This document shows, one piece after another, positions 34,862-47,345 of a stretch of DNA of 64,000 bases (within the stretch, counting starts at the first letter, position 1; each line of letters opens with the position of its first letter). The DNA lies in contig NC_133284.1 in NCBI RefSeq assembly GCF_005239225.2, positions 7,221,770-7,285,769 of the forward strand, in the 5' to 3' direction. Source of the stretch: Populus alba. Lineage: Eukaryota > Streptophyta > Magnoliopsida > Malpighiales > Salicaceae. The notes beneath the pieces were generated by a model. It made no database searches. It was given only the letters and a program-made list of their open reading frames with translations, and was not told the DNA's origin. The position numbers and the translations under genes are program-made.

Positions 34862-36200
34862 TTGGCAGCCATGTCAAACCCACGCATGGTTGCCACGTCC
34901 AATTAACTTTTATAAGACCTAAGGTGTTTAGACTGGTATGGTTGTGAGACCCAAGATGTTTGGACTGACATGGTTCCCAGATTCAAGGTGCTTAGGATAT
35001 GATTGGTACCAGACTCAAGGCACTTGGACTTAAAATTATTGTCAGGCTCAAGTACCCTGGGTTTGGTGCAGTTGTCGGATCCAAATACCTTGCGATTGAC
35101 GTTTAGAATTTGCATAATTTTCCTGAGTCAGGTAAAGGAAATAGTCTTATTGAGGACCAAAATACTCATGCAAAAATGTTGAATATCCTAGGATATCTAA
35201 CCAATAATTCCTTGTATACTTCTAATGTATTGTTAAGAAAAAAGTCAGAGTCACATGTATGGGTATGACAACCATGTCCGATCGAAGCGCTTGGGCCTAA
35301 CATGACCCAAGCGCCTGTGCCTAGCAACCATGCCAAACCCATGTGTCTTTTTTTGAAAATATAGAAATTCACTTATAATTGTTTTCAAAACATATTTATT
35401 TTGTATTTTCATCTTTGTTTTTTTAACTAAATATATTTTTTATATTTTCTATATTATTTTATTCTATTTTAGGACATTAACAATATGCATTCCTAAAATT
35501 CGGTCATTTTTTTATATTAATCTCTAGTTTTAGTAAAGAAATCATCTACAAAATTTCACAAATTAAGATAGTCAAAAAGATAATAAGTCATTTACATATA
35601 CAATATTTTCTTTTTCTACAATATAATGTATCAATTCAAAAGTTTAAAAGTTTTCTCTTATGACAATATATTTTAAATTTTCATATATACTAATAGTTAT
35701 GTAGAATAAACTCTACATATAACAAAACTTTGACAATTAGATCATGTAACATCATTTCAAATTTAAAAATACATGAACCCTTTAAAAAATCATCCAATAG
35801 TTAGATAGAAATATAAAATTAATATTTTTATCCACAATGCATACAAAAAAAAGAAGTTTATTTTTGAAGAATTAAAATAAATCACTTAGAACTCAATTTG
35901 TTTTTCATTATTTCCTCTTCAAATATAAAAATTTTATTTAATAAGTTGCACAAACAAAAAAGAATTTGCAGTTAAGTTTTATTGTATAAGAATGAAAAAT
36001 CTTACTTGAATGAGGCAATGTTTATTTTTGCAGTCCAATCATGCTTTTAACAAAATTTAAATTTTTTTACCTAAATGTGTGGGTCTAGCACGTTAACAAG
36101 CCCAAGCACATGGGTCTGCCATGGTTGCGAGGCCTAGAAGCTTGGGTCTAGTAACCATGCCATACCCAAGCATCTTGGATCTGACAAACATATCTTATTT
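34862..36200. repeat. Degenerate minisatellite of ~40-bp units
   Basis: Units reading roughly (A/G)GACCCAAG(A/C)(T/G)(G/C)TTGG followed by CTGACATGGTT(G/C) recur at 34,870-35,110, 35,260-35,345 and 36,080-36,190, separated by A/T-rich DNA. hAT element 3 is inserted at the left edge of this array, since its target TTGGCAGC is part of a unit. No coding sense is visible. Confidence 0.6.
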
Positions 36201-38150
36201 GACAAACAACAAACAAATAGGATAATTATGCACTTTAATTGTCAGGAGAGAGAAGAGAGAAAAAAAATACAAATAATCGATTACTAGCGGCAATCCAACC
36301 ATTATCTGTCTACGTGCGTCATACCATCTAAAAAAAAGTACAGCTGCACATCCAATGAAACTACAGATAACTAGATTTGGCCACCAGAAAACATTACACG
36401 AGCCTTTCTAATGGCATGGACGTCATCCATTCACTAAGAAAGAGAAAACCAAAAAAACATCTCGTTAAAAATAAAAATAAATTATTATTATATTTAACAG
36501 TAAAATTCTCTTAATTTATAATGATTTTTCCACGTCATTTAGTTTTTTTTATAACAATAATAATTATTATAATAACAATACTTTGTAACCTCGCTTTATT
36601 TTCGAAAGTGGATGACGATCGGACTTCATGGCCCAGGAAGAAAAATATACAGAGAATCTTTTGACTCAAATCTACGTGGTTTTAGAAGAACTGGGATATG
36701 TTTGGTGTTAGCAATTTAATATGTACTTTAGATTTCAAATGTGTAAGTGGTAGAAATATGTATTTTTTGTGTAGTTGTGTTTTGCTAAAAATAATTTTTC
36801 TTTTCATATATGTGCTTATTGTTTTTAGTTAGAGGCCATATGAAATAAAAATATAATGCTATTTTACTCTCCAAATTCACATTATTTAAAATTAAAATTT
36901 GATATTTTCTTTTTATTTAAGGCTTTTACTGTTATGATAAATTATTAGATATATTTAAGTTTACCATGTTATTTATAGAATAAACTAATAAACATAAGAT
37001 ACAAATAAGACTCAGTAATTTGTATGCATTTCACATGATATATATAGCTTAGTTTATGTATGTAATGGTAGACTTAGGCTACCTGAATTTTTTTTTATTA
37101 GACATAATATTTAATACTCATTGGATTTGATTCATTCACAGGCTCTTGGGAATACTTAGAATTTAATTTAATTTCAATTGTTAAATCAATTCATGTGATT
37201 GAAGTTATTTTAAGAGTATTGATTTGAATTTTAAATTAAATTCAAATCATAAAAAAATGACCAAAACAAATAAAAAGATCTCTCCTTTGATTTGCTACAT
37301 TAATTTCAAATAAAAAATACTATTTCAAAAATACCTTTTTTGTTTTCTCTCAAAAACCCTCCAACAGTTCTCTTTATCATCTCTTTCTTTTCTTCAACAA
37401 TACATTAGTGTAGAGTTTTGGGTCAAAATTTTACTAGGTAAATTGTCGGTGGCTCAACCTCTATCCACCACATTGAGTCATGGCTTTTCTGCTTCTTCCT
37501 CTGTTTTCCTCTCTCTTCATTTATTCAACTTCTTACAACTCTATTTCTTCTCCACAAACCTTTTCTAATATACGAAAAAATGTATTTATTTAGGGCACAC
37601 ACTTGATCTCCAAATCTCTCTCTTGGAATTTATTGGTTGCGAATTTCAGAAATGCAATTTATCTTTGAAATTTAGGATTCTAAAGTTTCTATGTCCTTTG
37701 ATTCAAGGAGAAACATTAACTAATAACAATGATCCCAAAAAGCAATTTCTGAATTCCTGAATAGTGATCTATTATTTAAAAATGCTTAACCATCTTCTTT
37801 CCATAATTATATCGATTAAAGGAGTTTAAGCTTAACCACGGCTTACTAAGTACAACTCACATAACTTATCAGATCAAGCACAATTTTTATATGCATATAA
37901 CGTATATTCAGATTTTCAGCAAATTTATAAAACGAACAATTCATTTTATATCAACATAGCCACTTATATCCATAAGTTATGCCAAGTCGCCAAGGGCATT
38001 CTATATCAAGTTCATGGATTTTAGAGGTGATTCTCATAAAGTTTAGCACTTAGTTTATTTCTTTTAACACTTAATTCATATTTCAGATCATATGATACAT
38101 ATTTAAATTCAAATTTAAACTCGTATCCATATAAATAATATAAATAGCAT
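36201..38150. other. AT-rich intergenic DNA, no gene seen
   Basis: No convincing coding frame, splice structure or terminal repeats were found. Confidence 0.5.
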
Positions 38151-38875
38151 GAAGCTTGTCGCGGGGTGGTCTAGACTCGGAGTAGGTTCGATCGGTGGCT
38201 CAAGAGGCGTTGGTTAAGGAAATGGTGGCCGGAGTCGAATGTGGAAGGAGGAAGAAAAAGTTTGTAGAGGAGAGAGAAAGGCTGACAGGAGAAGAGAGAG
38301 AGTTGTGGTGGCTGTTTGGTGGCCGGCTGGTAGTTGTGTTGGCTTCCTATGGTGGAGCTGGTGGTAGCGTGGCTTGGAGGTTGGAAAGGTGGAGAGAGAC
38401 ATAGTTATCAGACCCGACCCGGTAGTTGACCCGGTAAAATGACTGGGTCACGGGTCTTGTGGGTTGACCCGGGTTGACCCGGGTCAACCCGGGTCACCCG
38501 GGTCAACCACAAAAACACACATTAATATGATTTTTTTAACATAAAATATCACATTAACATATGTACTAGCATAATTAATTAGCATTAATAGATTAGACAA
38601 TACATTTATCTTCAAATAAACAAACATTTAACATAATAAATATAAGGTGGCAACATTCAATTCAACTCTAGTTTGCATTATAATCCATAAATCAACATTT
38701 TAACTCCATTTTGCATCAGAATCCATAAATCAACATCTTCAGCTGCATAAAAAAAACAAAAGATTTTAGAATATGTTGAACACTTAACACTAATATAATT
38801 ATAAAAAAAAAAGAGAAAAAAATGGTAAAGTACAAGACCTCTTTGGAATAATCATATTTTTTCTACACAATATCT

Positions 38876-41585
38876 TTACTTTGGTTGAATATAGGCATTG
38901 ACTTCTTCAGTGTCCATAGGAGCAAAATTTGAATCAAATACCAATGGAATTGAGCCAACCTCATTAATGTCTATTGAAACATCATCATGCTCTTGTGTAT
39001 CTTCATCATCACAGTCATCTTCAATCTCATTTATATTTATCAAATCTACAATTGAAACATACTTAATCAATAAACATGATAATCATGACACAAAGTGAAA
39101 TATCAAATCTTCCATTACCTTCATTTAAAGTATCTTGAATAGTCATGGTTGATAAATCACGACGAAAGATCTCTACTTCTTCAGTTGTTAAAGATGATGG
39201 ATCATCTTCTACTATCCAATTTTCAGTGTCAGAAAATGCCTCAAAATTAATTGGATCATAATTCCGTCCTTTCCAATAATTTCTACAAAATCAAAGTTAA
39301 GGTACACAATATAAGTATCAATGATGCTATGTAATAATATAAATAACTTTTGAAGAATTAGAGAAAAGAAAATACTTTTGTTTTAATCTCAGATTATAGT
39401 GGACATAAACTAGGTCATTAAGTCTGTGATGCTCCAATCGATTTCTCTTCTTAGAGTGGATGTGCTCAAAAATACTCCAATTCCTCTCGCATCCTGAAGA
39501 ACTACAAGTTTGACTTAAAACTCGTATAGCTAACTTTTGGAGATTTGGAGCACAAGTTCCATACAACACCCACCATTCATCTATATACAAAATTAATAAG
39601 TTAGATTATATCAAGATAATATTTTTAAATTACTTTGAATATGAAAATAATTACATACCTGGAGGTAAAAGGGTGCGATCATTTTTCGCAGACACTCTAC
39701 CAAAGTCATGTTCTGCATTTCTAAACAACTTCATTTCACTTGTAAGCTTGCTTAGCAGAATTGCATTTCCATTTGCATACTTCTCAACAACATCTAGAAG
39801 TCCGGAAATGGTGTTTATATATCTATCCATTAGATTGACATCATACTGAAATCGAGGATTCAACCAAAATCCCGCTGCATAAAGCTTCCTATACAATTGT
39901 CCATCCCATCTATTGTTAATGATGTCTATGAAAGGTTGCACCTTAGTTCTTTTCTTTTGAAATCTCCTCAACATTTCTTCCTTTGCAGAATGGATAGCCT
40001 CATATAAATATCCCATAGCAGGTCTATCATCACTATCAACAATTCGTAGAACTCGAACCAATGGTTCGGTCATTAGTACAATTGATGTACATTCTTCCCA
40101 AAACATAGAGTTCAATACATTATCAACAAACCTTTTTCCTTTGTTATCTTTAGCATAAGCAGATGAGACCCATTCTCTAGATGTTACCATAGCTCTCAAA
40201 TTATCTTTGTGTACTAAAATGCTTTGCAAAGTTATGAAATTAGTAGCAAAGCGAGTAGGAGCAGGTCGAAGTATTTCTTTCCCTCCAGTGAACTTCCTCA
40301 TCAAATATAGTGGATAACAATGATTATAAATATACTTTGTAATACTAGAAGCATGATTAACAACAGAACAAACTGATTGTAGCTTACCAACATCTTGGAG
40401 TATGAGGTTGATGCAATGAGCAGCACATGGAGACCAAAATATTGAAGGAAATTCTTCCACCAACAACTTGCAAGCAGCAACATAATTAGAAGCATTATCA
40501 GTCACCATATGCACAATATTTTCAGGCCCAACAAATAAAACAACCTCTCTAAATAATTTATGCAACAACACAGCAGTCTTTGAGGCCTCTGATGCATCTA
40601 CTGTTTTTAAAAAAACAGTTCCTTTAGGGCAATATACTAAGAAATTAATTAAAGTTCTCCTCTTTTGATCTGTCCATCCATCAGCCATTAATGTACAACC
40701 GGTCTTCTTCCAAGTTTCTCGATAACTCTCAACAAAAATCTTCACTTCATCAACCGCCTTTGCTAGGTAATAACCACGAAGAGCATGAAAATTTGGTCCT
40801 TTATAACCAGCACCCATGGCTGTTATACCATCTATAGCATGCTGATAGTAAACAGAGTTTGCAGCATTGAATGGTACACATGCATCAATCATCCATTTTG
40901 CTATAGCAAGATCACATCGTTCGACAACTTCTTTGTTTTTCCAACAACTTTGGAGAGACTTTTGAGCACCATGAGTTGTTCTTGGAATAAAATATGCCCC
41001 TAATGTTATATTTTCTTTCTGTTTTCCACATCTTACAGACGATTGTTTAACAGCACCAGTGATTTTACTCTTTCCTTTATTGGCAACCTTCGGTGGTAAC
41101 ATTAGCTTCTTACCATCAACTTCAGCAACATCATCGTCATTATCATCATCATCACCTTTACAATCATCCTCTAATTGTCTAATCATCCTCTCCTCATGCT
41201 CTCTTTGTTTAGAGCTATACGGATTGAAATCTGCTTCCATTTCTCTAGCTCTCCTTTTCTTTTCAACATTCCCCTGAAGATTCAGAAGCATTTGATGACG
41301 AACATCTGGAGGACATTTGCGGCATTGTTCCACTTCTCCTTTAGTTCCAGCTAAATGTTGCTTGAATCGATTAATACCTCCACCCGCAAAAACTTTGGCA
41401 CAGTATAAGCATACTAATTTGGTTTTCTTACATCCCACACTAAGTTCAGGAGCTTTTCTGCAATGACCCCATGCTAAATCTGTTTTTCCTCTTATACCAC
41501 TTGATGTTGATATGGAAATTGAAGGTTCAGATGATTGAGTAGTTGAAGGAGTGTTATTTGAAGTGCTACCATGTTGAGAAGCCAT
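38876..41585 (-). CDS. hAT transposase (BED finger, DUF659, dimerisation domain), 4 exons, 821 aa
   Basis: The exons are 41,585-39,659, 39,580-39,376, 39,282-39,119 and 39,045-38,876. Splice sites are GT-AG and the phases (1, 2, 1) join into one open frame of 822 codons with no internal stop. The N-terminus is Ser/Thr-rich. A BED zinc finger follows, with CLYCAKVF and FKQHLAG as the Cys/His pairs. An acidic run then leads to the RNase-H-like core, with ADGWTD (about residue 300) and VTDNASN as the two Asp positions. Exon 2 holds the C-terminal dimerisation region (CERNWSIFEHIHSKKRNRL and NDLVYVHYN). Exons 3-4 add an acidic tail. It would cut and paste elements with the CATAGTTA termini. The absence of disabling mutations suggests a recently active or selected copy. 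Confidence 0.88.
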
Positions 41586-42880
41586 TTTACAAACCTATAG
41601 TAAATCAAATCAAACTAACATGATGAATAAAAAGGTTGCATGTGTTGGTTGCTTCTTACTTTCCTAATTGAGAATATATATCACCATTTATATCTCTTCA
41701 CAAAAGTCAACATTAAACAAAATGAAAATTTATGCAGTTGTATGTATAACCCAACGAAAGCAAATAATCTATCTTATTAGTCGTTAACTTGTTATTCAAC
41801 ACAATTGAAAGCATATGTCATGAAAAGAAAAGGGAAGAACAAAAGAGATATAAAGAGAAAATGGGAAAAAGAAGCACACCTTGAGTTTGAAAGAGGAGGC
41901 AGAATGACCGTGCCCTTGTTTTGAAGAACTTTGCCGTTGTTACTACCGGCAGTGGTTGCCTACGTTAAAAAGATGGATTCGATTCCCTTGATAGCCTATC
42001 AAGGTCCACGCCTAAATGATCTCTGAAACTCAGATTATATCAGAAACTCTATTCTTCAAATATACAGAGTTAGTTAAAGGATGCTCTTTTAAATACATGT
42101 TCATCAATGCAGCTTTTAGATGGACTCCAGGCAAGAAAGTGGCAAAAAGGCTGCTTAATTCAGAGTAAGTTCTTCCCACAAAGAATCTAAACCCATGGTA
42201 GCTTGCCTCTGATGCTTTTTCAAGATATTACATTGCCATTAGCCTTCCACAGCAGAAATATATAGAATGCAGAGCAAGCGGAGTCAATATGCAGGGGGGA
42301 GATGAGACAGGCAAACACTGGGCAAACTAGGACTTTCACTGAACATGCAAGTGACCTAAAAGATTCACATTCACCACTGCCATTAGTTTTCTTCACGTGA
42401 CAGACATCGACAGATCCTTCTTATCATTATATCTTAACACTGTTTCTACAGACTTTAATGGACTGATGGTTAAGAAAGTGCTTCTCTTTCAACGTCAAAG
42501 TATACTTTTTGTTCAGAATAAATTCAGAATAGCATGAACAAGAGGAACAACACAGTGTATCAACAATCCACCAAGGTTTTAGTCAACATGTGGGCCCATT
42601 TTTAGTCATTCACAAGCAAATATCAACAATCCATCATCAGAATATTGCTTTCATGCTTTAAAAGGTTTGAATTCAAAAGGGAAACGCAAGGGGGAAAGAG
42701 TATAAATTGTAAACTTAAATACTGTGAAGCAGAAAGAGGACGCACCTGGAATCGAGCTTCTCTTTTGAATTACTGGTGCAAAGCAATGGAATCGAGCTTC
42801 TCTTTCGAATTAAAATTAATCAAACTTTGAACGGCAAACAAGGAAATTAGGGTAAAAATTTAGCAGGTGAGTTAGTATAT
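41586..42880. other. Right arm of the hAT transposon (5' leader side)
   Basis: This is non-coding sequence between the transposase start and the subterminal repeats. It probably holds the promoter, 5' UTR and possibly an upstream intron. A direct repeat GGAATCGAGCTTCTCTTT(C/T) occurs at about 42,748 and 42,789. Confidence 0.5.
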
Positions 42881-44499
42881 ATATCCCGGGTCTCACCCGG
42901 GTCAGGCCGGGTCACCCGGGTCAGGCCGGGTCACCCGGGTCAGGCCGGGTCTGGCCGGTTTTTTCCTTGCACCGGTCTTTTGTATTGCCCGGCCCGGTCC
43001 AGGCCCCGGGTCGTCCGGGTCGCGGGTCGACCCGCCGGGCCGGGCCGGGTTTAATAACTATGGAGAGAGAGCGAGAGAGAAAATGGCAGGAAAAAAAATA
43101 CGGAGGAGGCTAGTTTTTAGTGATTTTTGGACCCGATTTTCTTCATGCTCAAACCATGAAATCCACACCTATTTATAGGGGATGGAAGAGAGTAATCTTG
43201 TCTACACAGAAGAAAACTTTTGGCCGTTGATTCGATCTCAACCATTGGTTCAAAGTAGGCACCATGAACTATTAAATTTGACAATTCAAGGCTACCTAAG
43301 TTGGCCTTTTTAGGCCGACGTCGAGGCCACTGTGTTGTCAATTGGTTTGAACGGGCCATATCCAGAGATAAAGGGATGTTAGGTAATCATTTGCGTGTAA
43401 GTTTCGTCAAATTTGGTGGAGATTAGAGGCATTAAATGCACCTGCAAAGTAGGTAACCTAGGCAACTTTTCGAGGAAGATAATGAACAGTGACTGGACGA
43501 CGTGTCGTCTGGTCACCCTTTTTTTCAAAGTTCAATGTAGTCCTCCACCTTTTAATTTATCTTAATTGCACCTCTAAATGACAATAAACTTTTGATTTAA
43601 TGCAATTAAGCCAACTTCTAATTTACACCTTTTGCACTTTGATCCTTAGTCTCGTATTTATGCAATTTGACCCTTAATCGACCATTAAACTTTTAATTTT
43701 CTTCAATTTCATCCCCAGTTTTTGTCAGTTAAACCCCTATACTTTTGCGCCTTTTACAAAACAAAGGTTGAGGGTAAGTTTTGCTTTATTTTTATGTGAA
43801 TATGCAACCAAAACTCAGTTTTGAAGTCGACTCATAGTGTTCGGGTTGTTCATTGGGTTTCTTTTTTTTGTATGGTTAGGATATCGCTTGAATTTACAGA
43901 ACTTGTTTGTTTAAAACAAACACCAATTTGATTTTTATTTTGTATTAAAACTTTAATTTTCTAAAAATCCTTGTAAAAGCATAGGATCATGCATAGTTTT
44001 TGAAGAAAATGGAAACACACCGAAGGGTTCTTGGTGCAGAGATTTCGTGAGTAAAAGGGTGTGCTCAATGTGTTATTTGTATGAAACAACAAGAAAAATA
44101 AAGGCACTTCATGAACACGTGATCTTATTAACAAGAAAGGCTCATTTAACAGAGAAAGTCTTGTGATATTACGAGTCAAATTACTAACAAGACTAAAACA
44201 TGTTGAAATATTACAAATTCAAAATAACTTTGCAGACATGATCAAATAGAGAAAATTATTTTGAACACAATAGGGACATGCTCCATTTTCTAACTCTAGT
44301 ACACTTTCCTTTTATTCAGCCTCCCTACAAAAGCTTTTACAAGCATTTCTTCAACGGTGTGGACAAACACTCCTTTGAATTCAAGTCCCTCAAAAATTTA
44401 TGTTGCCTTCTTCGTACCCTACTCTAACATTTGGTGCTTTCTGATTTCCCAAGCAATCTGACTCTAGTGCATTTACCGATCCACTGTTTGAAGCATGAT

Positions 44500-45480
44500 T
44501 GGGCAGGGAGTTTGTACTCACGTTTGATGCTTCTTCGAATGTTACCCACCTAACTTTAATTAGATGCATGAGCCATTTCTCAAAGGCATTACATGAATGA
44601 ATATCATGTCCTACAACACTAGCATGGTATTCATAAGTAAGATTTGACTTGTACTAATTGAGGTAAATGGTTATAGAGACGTGAGTGGTTCTAGAGCTAC
44701 ATACCCGATGCTCAACAACTTTTGGTAAATCTCATTTAAGGGTAATGGTAATGGGGTAATTGTTGTTGATCCTTTTGGTAATTTTGGCTTTTGGCTTGAT
44801 TTTTTTTTTTGCTCAGGTTTTTTGGTGGGAAATAGAGAGTTTGGCAATTTAGGGTGAAGTGTGGTAGTTTTGGATTTGGTTTTTCCTACCCATATAGTCA
44901 CATTTAACATGGTCGATCTCCTTCATTTTCCTTTTAAAGCCTCTCTTTTTAGTGGGTGTAAAAATTTTACCACTATTAACCCTTTGCTCTATATACACAG
45001 TCACTGCTACCATGTTAATGAATTGATGGGCTAAACTACCCATCACATGCTTGTAATATGGTGTTTTGAATGTGTTGGCAAATAGAGTGATCATCTCTTT
45101 TTCTAAGAGTAAAGGATGCACATATAGAGCTAAATCCCTCTATTTTTTTGGCATATTCTCTTATGTTTTCTTTGTCCCTCTTTTCAGATTGGATAAGTTG
45201 GTTTTATCATGAGTAATATTCATGTTGTACTTCTGCTGCAAAATCACCCACCAGATCTTTCCATCTCTGGATCTTTGAGCTGCTTAGCTTTATGTACCAA
45301 CTCAATACTACCCCATTCAAACTATCTTGGAAAAAATGCATCAATAATTTCTTATCCTATACTACTTTTACCATTTTATTGTAATAGGAATTGAGATAGA
45401 TCAAGGCACATTATGTTCTAATATATTTGATGAATTCAGGAATAAAAAATGTTTTTAGTACAACCACAATCAAGATGGAC
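44500..45480 (-). pseudogene. Decayed gag remnant
   Basis: The minus-strand frames 45,121-44,849 and 44,910-44,671 carry phrases such as TLFANTFKTPYYKHVMGSL, matching the gag at about 13.6 kb (TLFANTFRAPYYEHLMGS). Text at 44,560-44,660 matches the zinc-motif region with the cysteines damaged. Several frameshifts and stops are present. No pol is seen. Confidence 0.75.
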
Positions 45481-45504
45481 GAGACACATTTAAAAAGTAA
45501 TACG

Positions 45505-46840
45505 AGTGTCCTTTTTTTCTATTTATAAGAAAAAGGACAAGCACCCTTTTTCCTCTACCCCATCTATCAATTACAATAACTTTAGATGGAGTATTCTTAC
45601 AATTTGTAATGGAGTCATCCTCAAATTAAAATTCAAATTGAAATTAACAAAAAAAAAATTGATCCCATTTTTTTTCATAAATAAATAAATTTATGAGAAA
45701 TAAAATTACCAAAAACATCCTCCATTTTTTACAACTGGTTCTAACCCCTAAGCACGACATCAGCAAATTGATGTCCCTTTTAGGCCATGTTTGTTTCCCG
45801 GAAAATAGTTTTCGGGAAATTATTTTTCAAACTTTCATGTGTTTGTTTGTTATTAGGAAAGTTGGTCAACGGAAAACACTTTCCAGTCAATTTTAGTCAA
45901 AGAAAATTTTGACTTGGTTTTCAGGAAAGTGTTTTCCCTTTAGCTTTGTTTGTTTTTTCGGAAAGTGGTTTTTGGGAAATCACTTTCCAAACTTTCTTAT
46001 GTTTGTTTGCTAGTAGGAAAGTTGGTCAATAAAAAACACTTTCTAGTAAAAGAAAAATTTGGCTTAGTTTTCAGGAAAGTGTTTTCCTGTAAAATTTGGG
46101 GGGAAAACACTTTCCGGAAGTTGTGAAAAATTTAGAAATATCATTATTTGCTGATTATATCAAATTTAATCCTCAAACTTTTGATTGCTATATATATTTT
46201 GTTTTGAATATTTATTTTTCAATTTCATCTCTTAAAATTTTATTTTTATATTAACTTTAGTTCTTATTTTTATAATTGCTATTTGCTTTTTCCTTATCAT
46301 ATTTTTATTGAAATTTTTTATATATCAAATTTGGTCCTCATTCTTTTGATTGTTACTTATTTTATTTGAAATAATTTATGAAATGTTGATTATTATTATT
46401 TTAATTTCTTCATCTTTCATTTTTTTTTAATTTTTTAGTTTTGATCTCTATTACTTTGATTATTATTTATTTTATTTGAGATAATTTATAAAATTATATT
46501 TTTTTTTCAATTTCATTCTCATTTAACTTTCCTCATTATTTTAATAAACTTGAGAAAAATAAAATATTAATAAGTTATTTTTCAGCTCATTTTCCATGAC
46601 ATAACCAAACACTGGAAAGTGTTTTCCAACTTATTTTCCATTACACTACCAAACATCGAAAAATACTTTCTCCGAATTCACTTTCCCTGAAATTCACTTT
46701 CCAAAAGAAAACTACTTAGAAGAAATTGCCTCTCAATAATATCCTGCATGAACACACACGCACAGTCATCAGTATGAGCCCTCGGCAAAAAATCTAGAGG
46801 CCAACCGTTCTCTGTTGTGAATGGCTACTGCACTAAAAAA
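45505..46840. repeat. Segmental duplication, copy 3 (partial), with insertion
   Basis: 45,508-45,782 matches 24,420-24,690, and 46,716-46,830 matches 24,691-24,800 (GAAGAAATTGCCTCTCAA, CAGTCATCAGTATGAGCCC, TTCTCTGTTGTGAATGGCTA). The two halves are separated by a 933-bp insertion absent from copy 2. Confidence 0.85.
45783..46715. mobile_element. 933-bp insertion with TTA target duplication (Harbinger-like or unclassified)
   Basis: It begins GGCCATGTTTGTTTCCCGG and ends CTTTCCAAAAGAAAACTAC, flanked by TTA at 45,780-45,782 and 46,716-46,718. The uninterrupted site is seen at 24,690/24,691. The interior repeats GGAAAGTGTTTTCC-type phrases in both orientations near the two ends (45,840-46,110 and 46,610-46,705), giving long imperfect inverted terminal sequences. 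A 3-bp TTA duplication suggests PIF/Harbinger, but the extreme ends match each other poorly. No transposase is present. Confidence 0.65.
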
Positions 46841-47345
46841 GAGGGAGAGTGGCAATTTCAGGTACAAGATCACTAATCCAATACAGCTTCCCTGTAAGTT
46901 TATAGAAATCCAAACATATAGATGCATGACATGACACAGACATTCTAGAGATATAAATAATCTTCAAGTTAGTCATACGAGCCACATTTCATTACAAGTC
47001 TCTTAAAACTGTTTCAATTACATGTCTATACAAGTTGCATAATCAAAATAAAAGAAGTTTATCAAATCACTTATTTCAAAAAATGAAACCAACAAAGCAA
47101 TGACTACCGCCATTGTCAGCAAAGCCAGCTAAATGTCGTGAAAATTTTCCTTCTGTCAAATTTCCTTTTGAACTTGTGGTTCCTGATTTGAGCACTTGAA
47201 CAGAGGAGAGAGAGAAAAGTAATGGAAATGATAGAGCTAGGAAACCACGTATGCTTGCTGAGAAACTTGCCAAAAGGAAACTACAAAAATACATTTAGCT
47301 AACTACTGTACGAGAAGAAAGTTTGCAAGCACATTTTGCGTGAAA

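Larger units (their letters stand above)
38400..43062 (-). mobile_element. Complete, probably autonomous hAT DNA transposon (4,663 bp)
   Basis: The ends CATAGTTATCAGACCCG and, read inward from the right, CATAGTTATTAAACCCG form a terminal inverted repeat of about 17 bp with two mismatches. It is flanked by the 8-bp direct repeat GAGAGAGA (38,392-38,399 and 43,063-43,070). The duplication lies in low-complexity GA sequence, so by itself it is weak. Subterminal arrays of GGGTCA/GACCCGGGT occupy 38,408-38,510 and 42,885-43,045. Between them lies an intact transposase gene. The TIR differs from the TAGGGGTG type of the three short hAT elements, so this transposase is unlikely to be their source. 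Confidence 0.9.
38157..45490 (-). mobile_element. Old Ty3/Tat-like retroelement remnant split by the hAT transposon
   Basis: The LTR-like, G-rich/GA-rich sequence at 38,157-38,399 continues on the other side of the hAT element at 43,063. A minus-strand TATA box (CCTATAAATAGG, about 43,168-43,179) follows, then U3-like text (AATTGCACCTCTAAATGAC, AATTTGACCCTTAATCG) like that at 12.4-12.7 kb. Gag debris lies at 44,500-45,480. The outer limits are uncertain. It belongs to the same broad clade as the 11-19 kb element but is much more decayed. Confidence 0.5.

Noticed and set aside
38157..38404. 69-codon frame rich in Glu/Arg/Gly
   Set aside because: It sits in GA-rich LTR-like sequence and is cut by the hAT insertion at 38,400.
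40785..41277. Plus-strand frames inside the transposase
   Set aside because: They are shadows of the intact minus-strand transposase exon.
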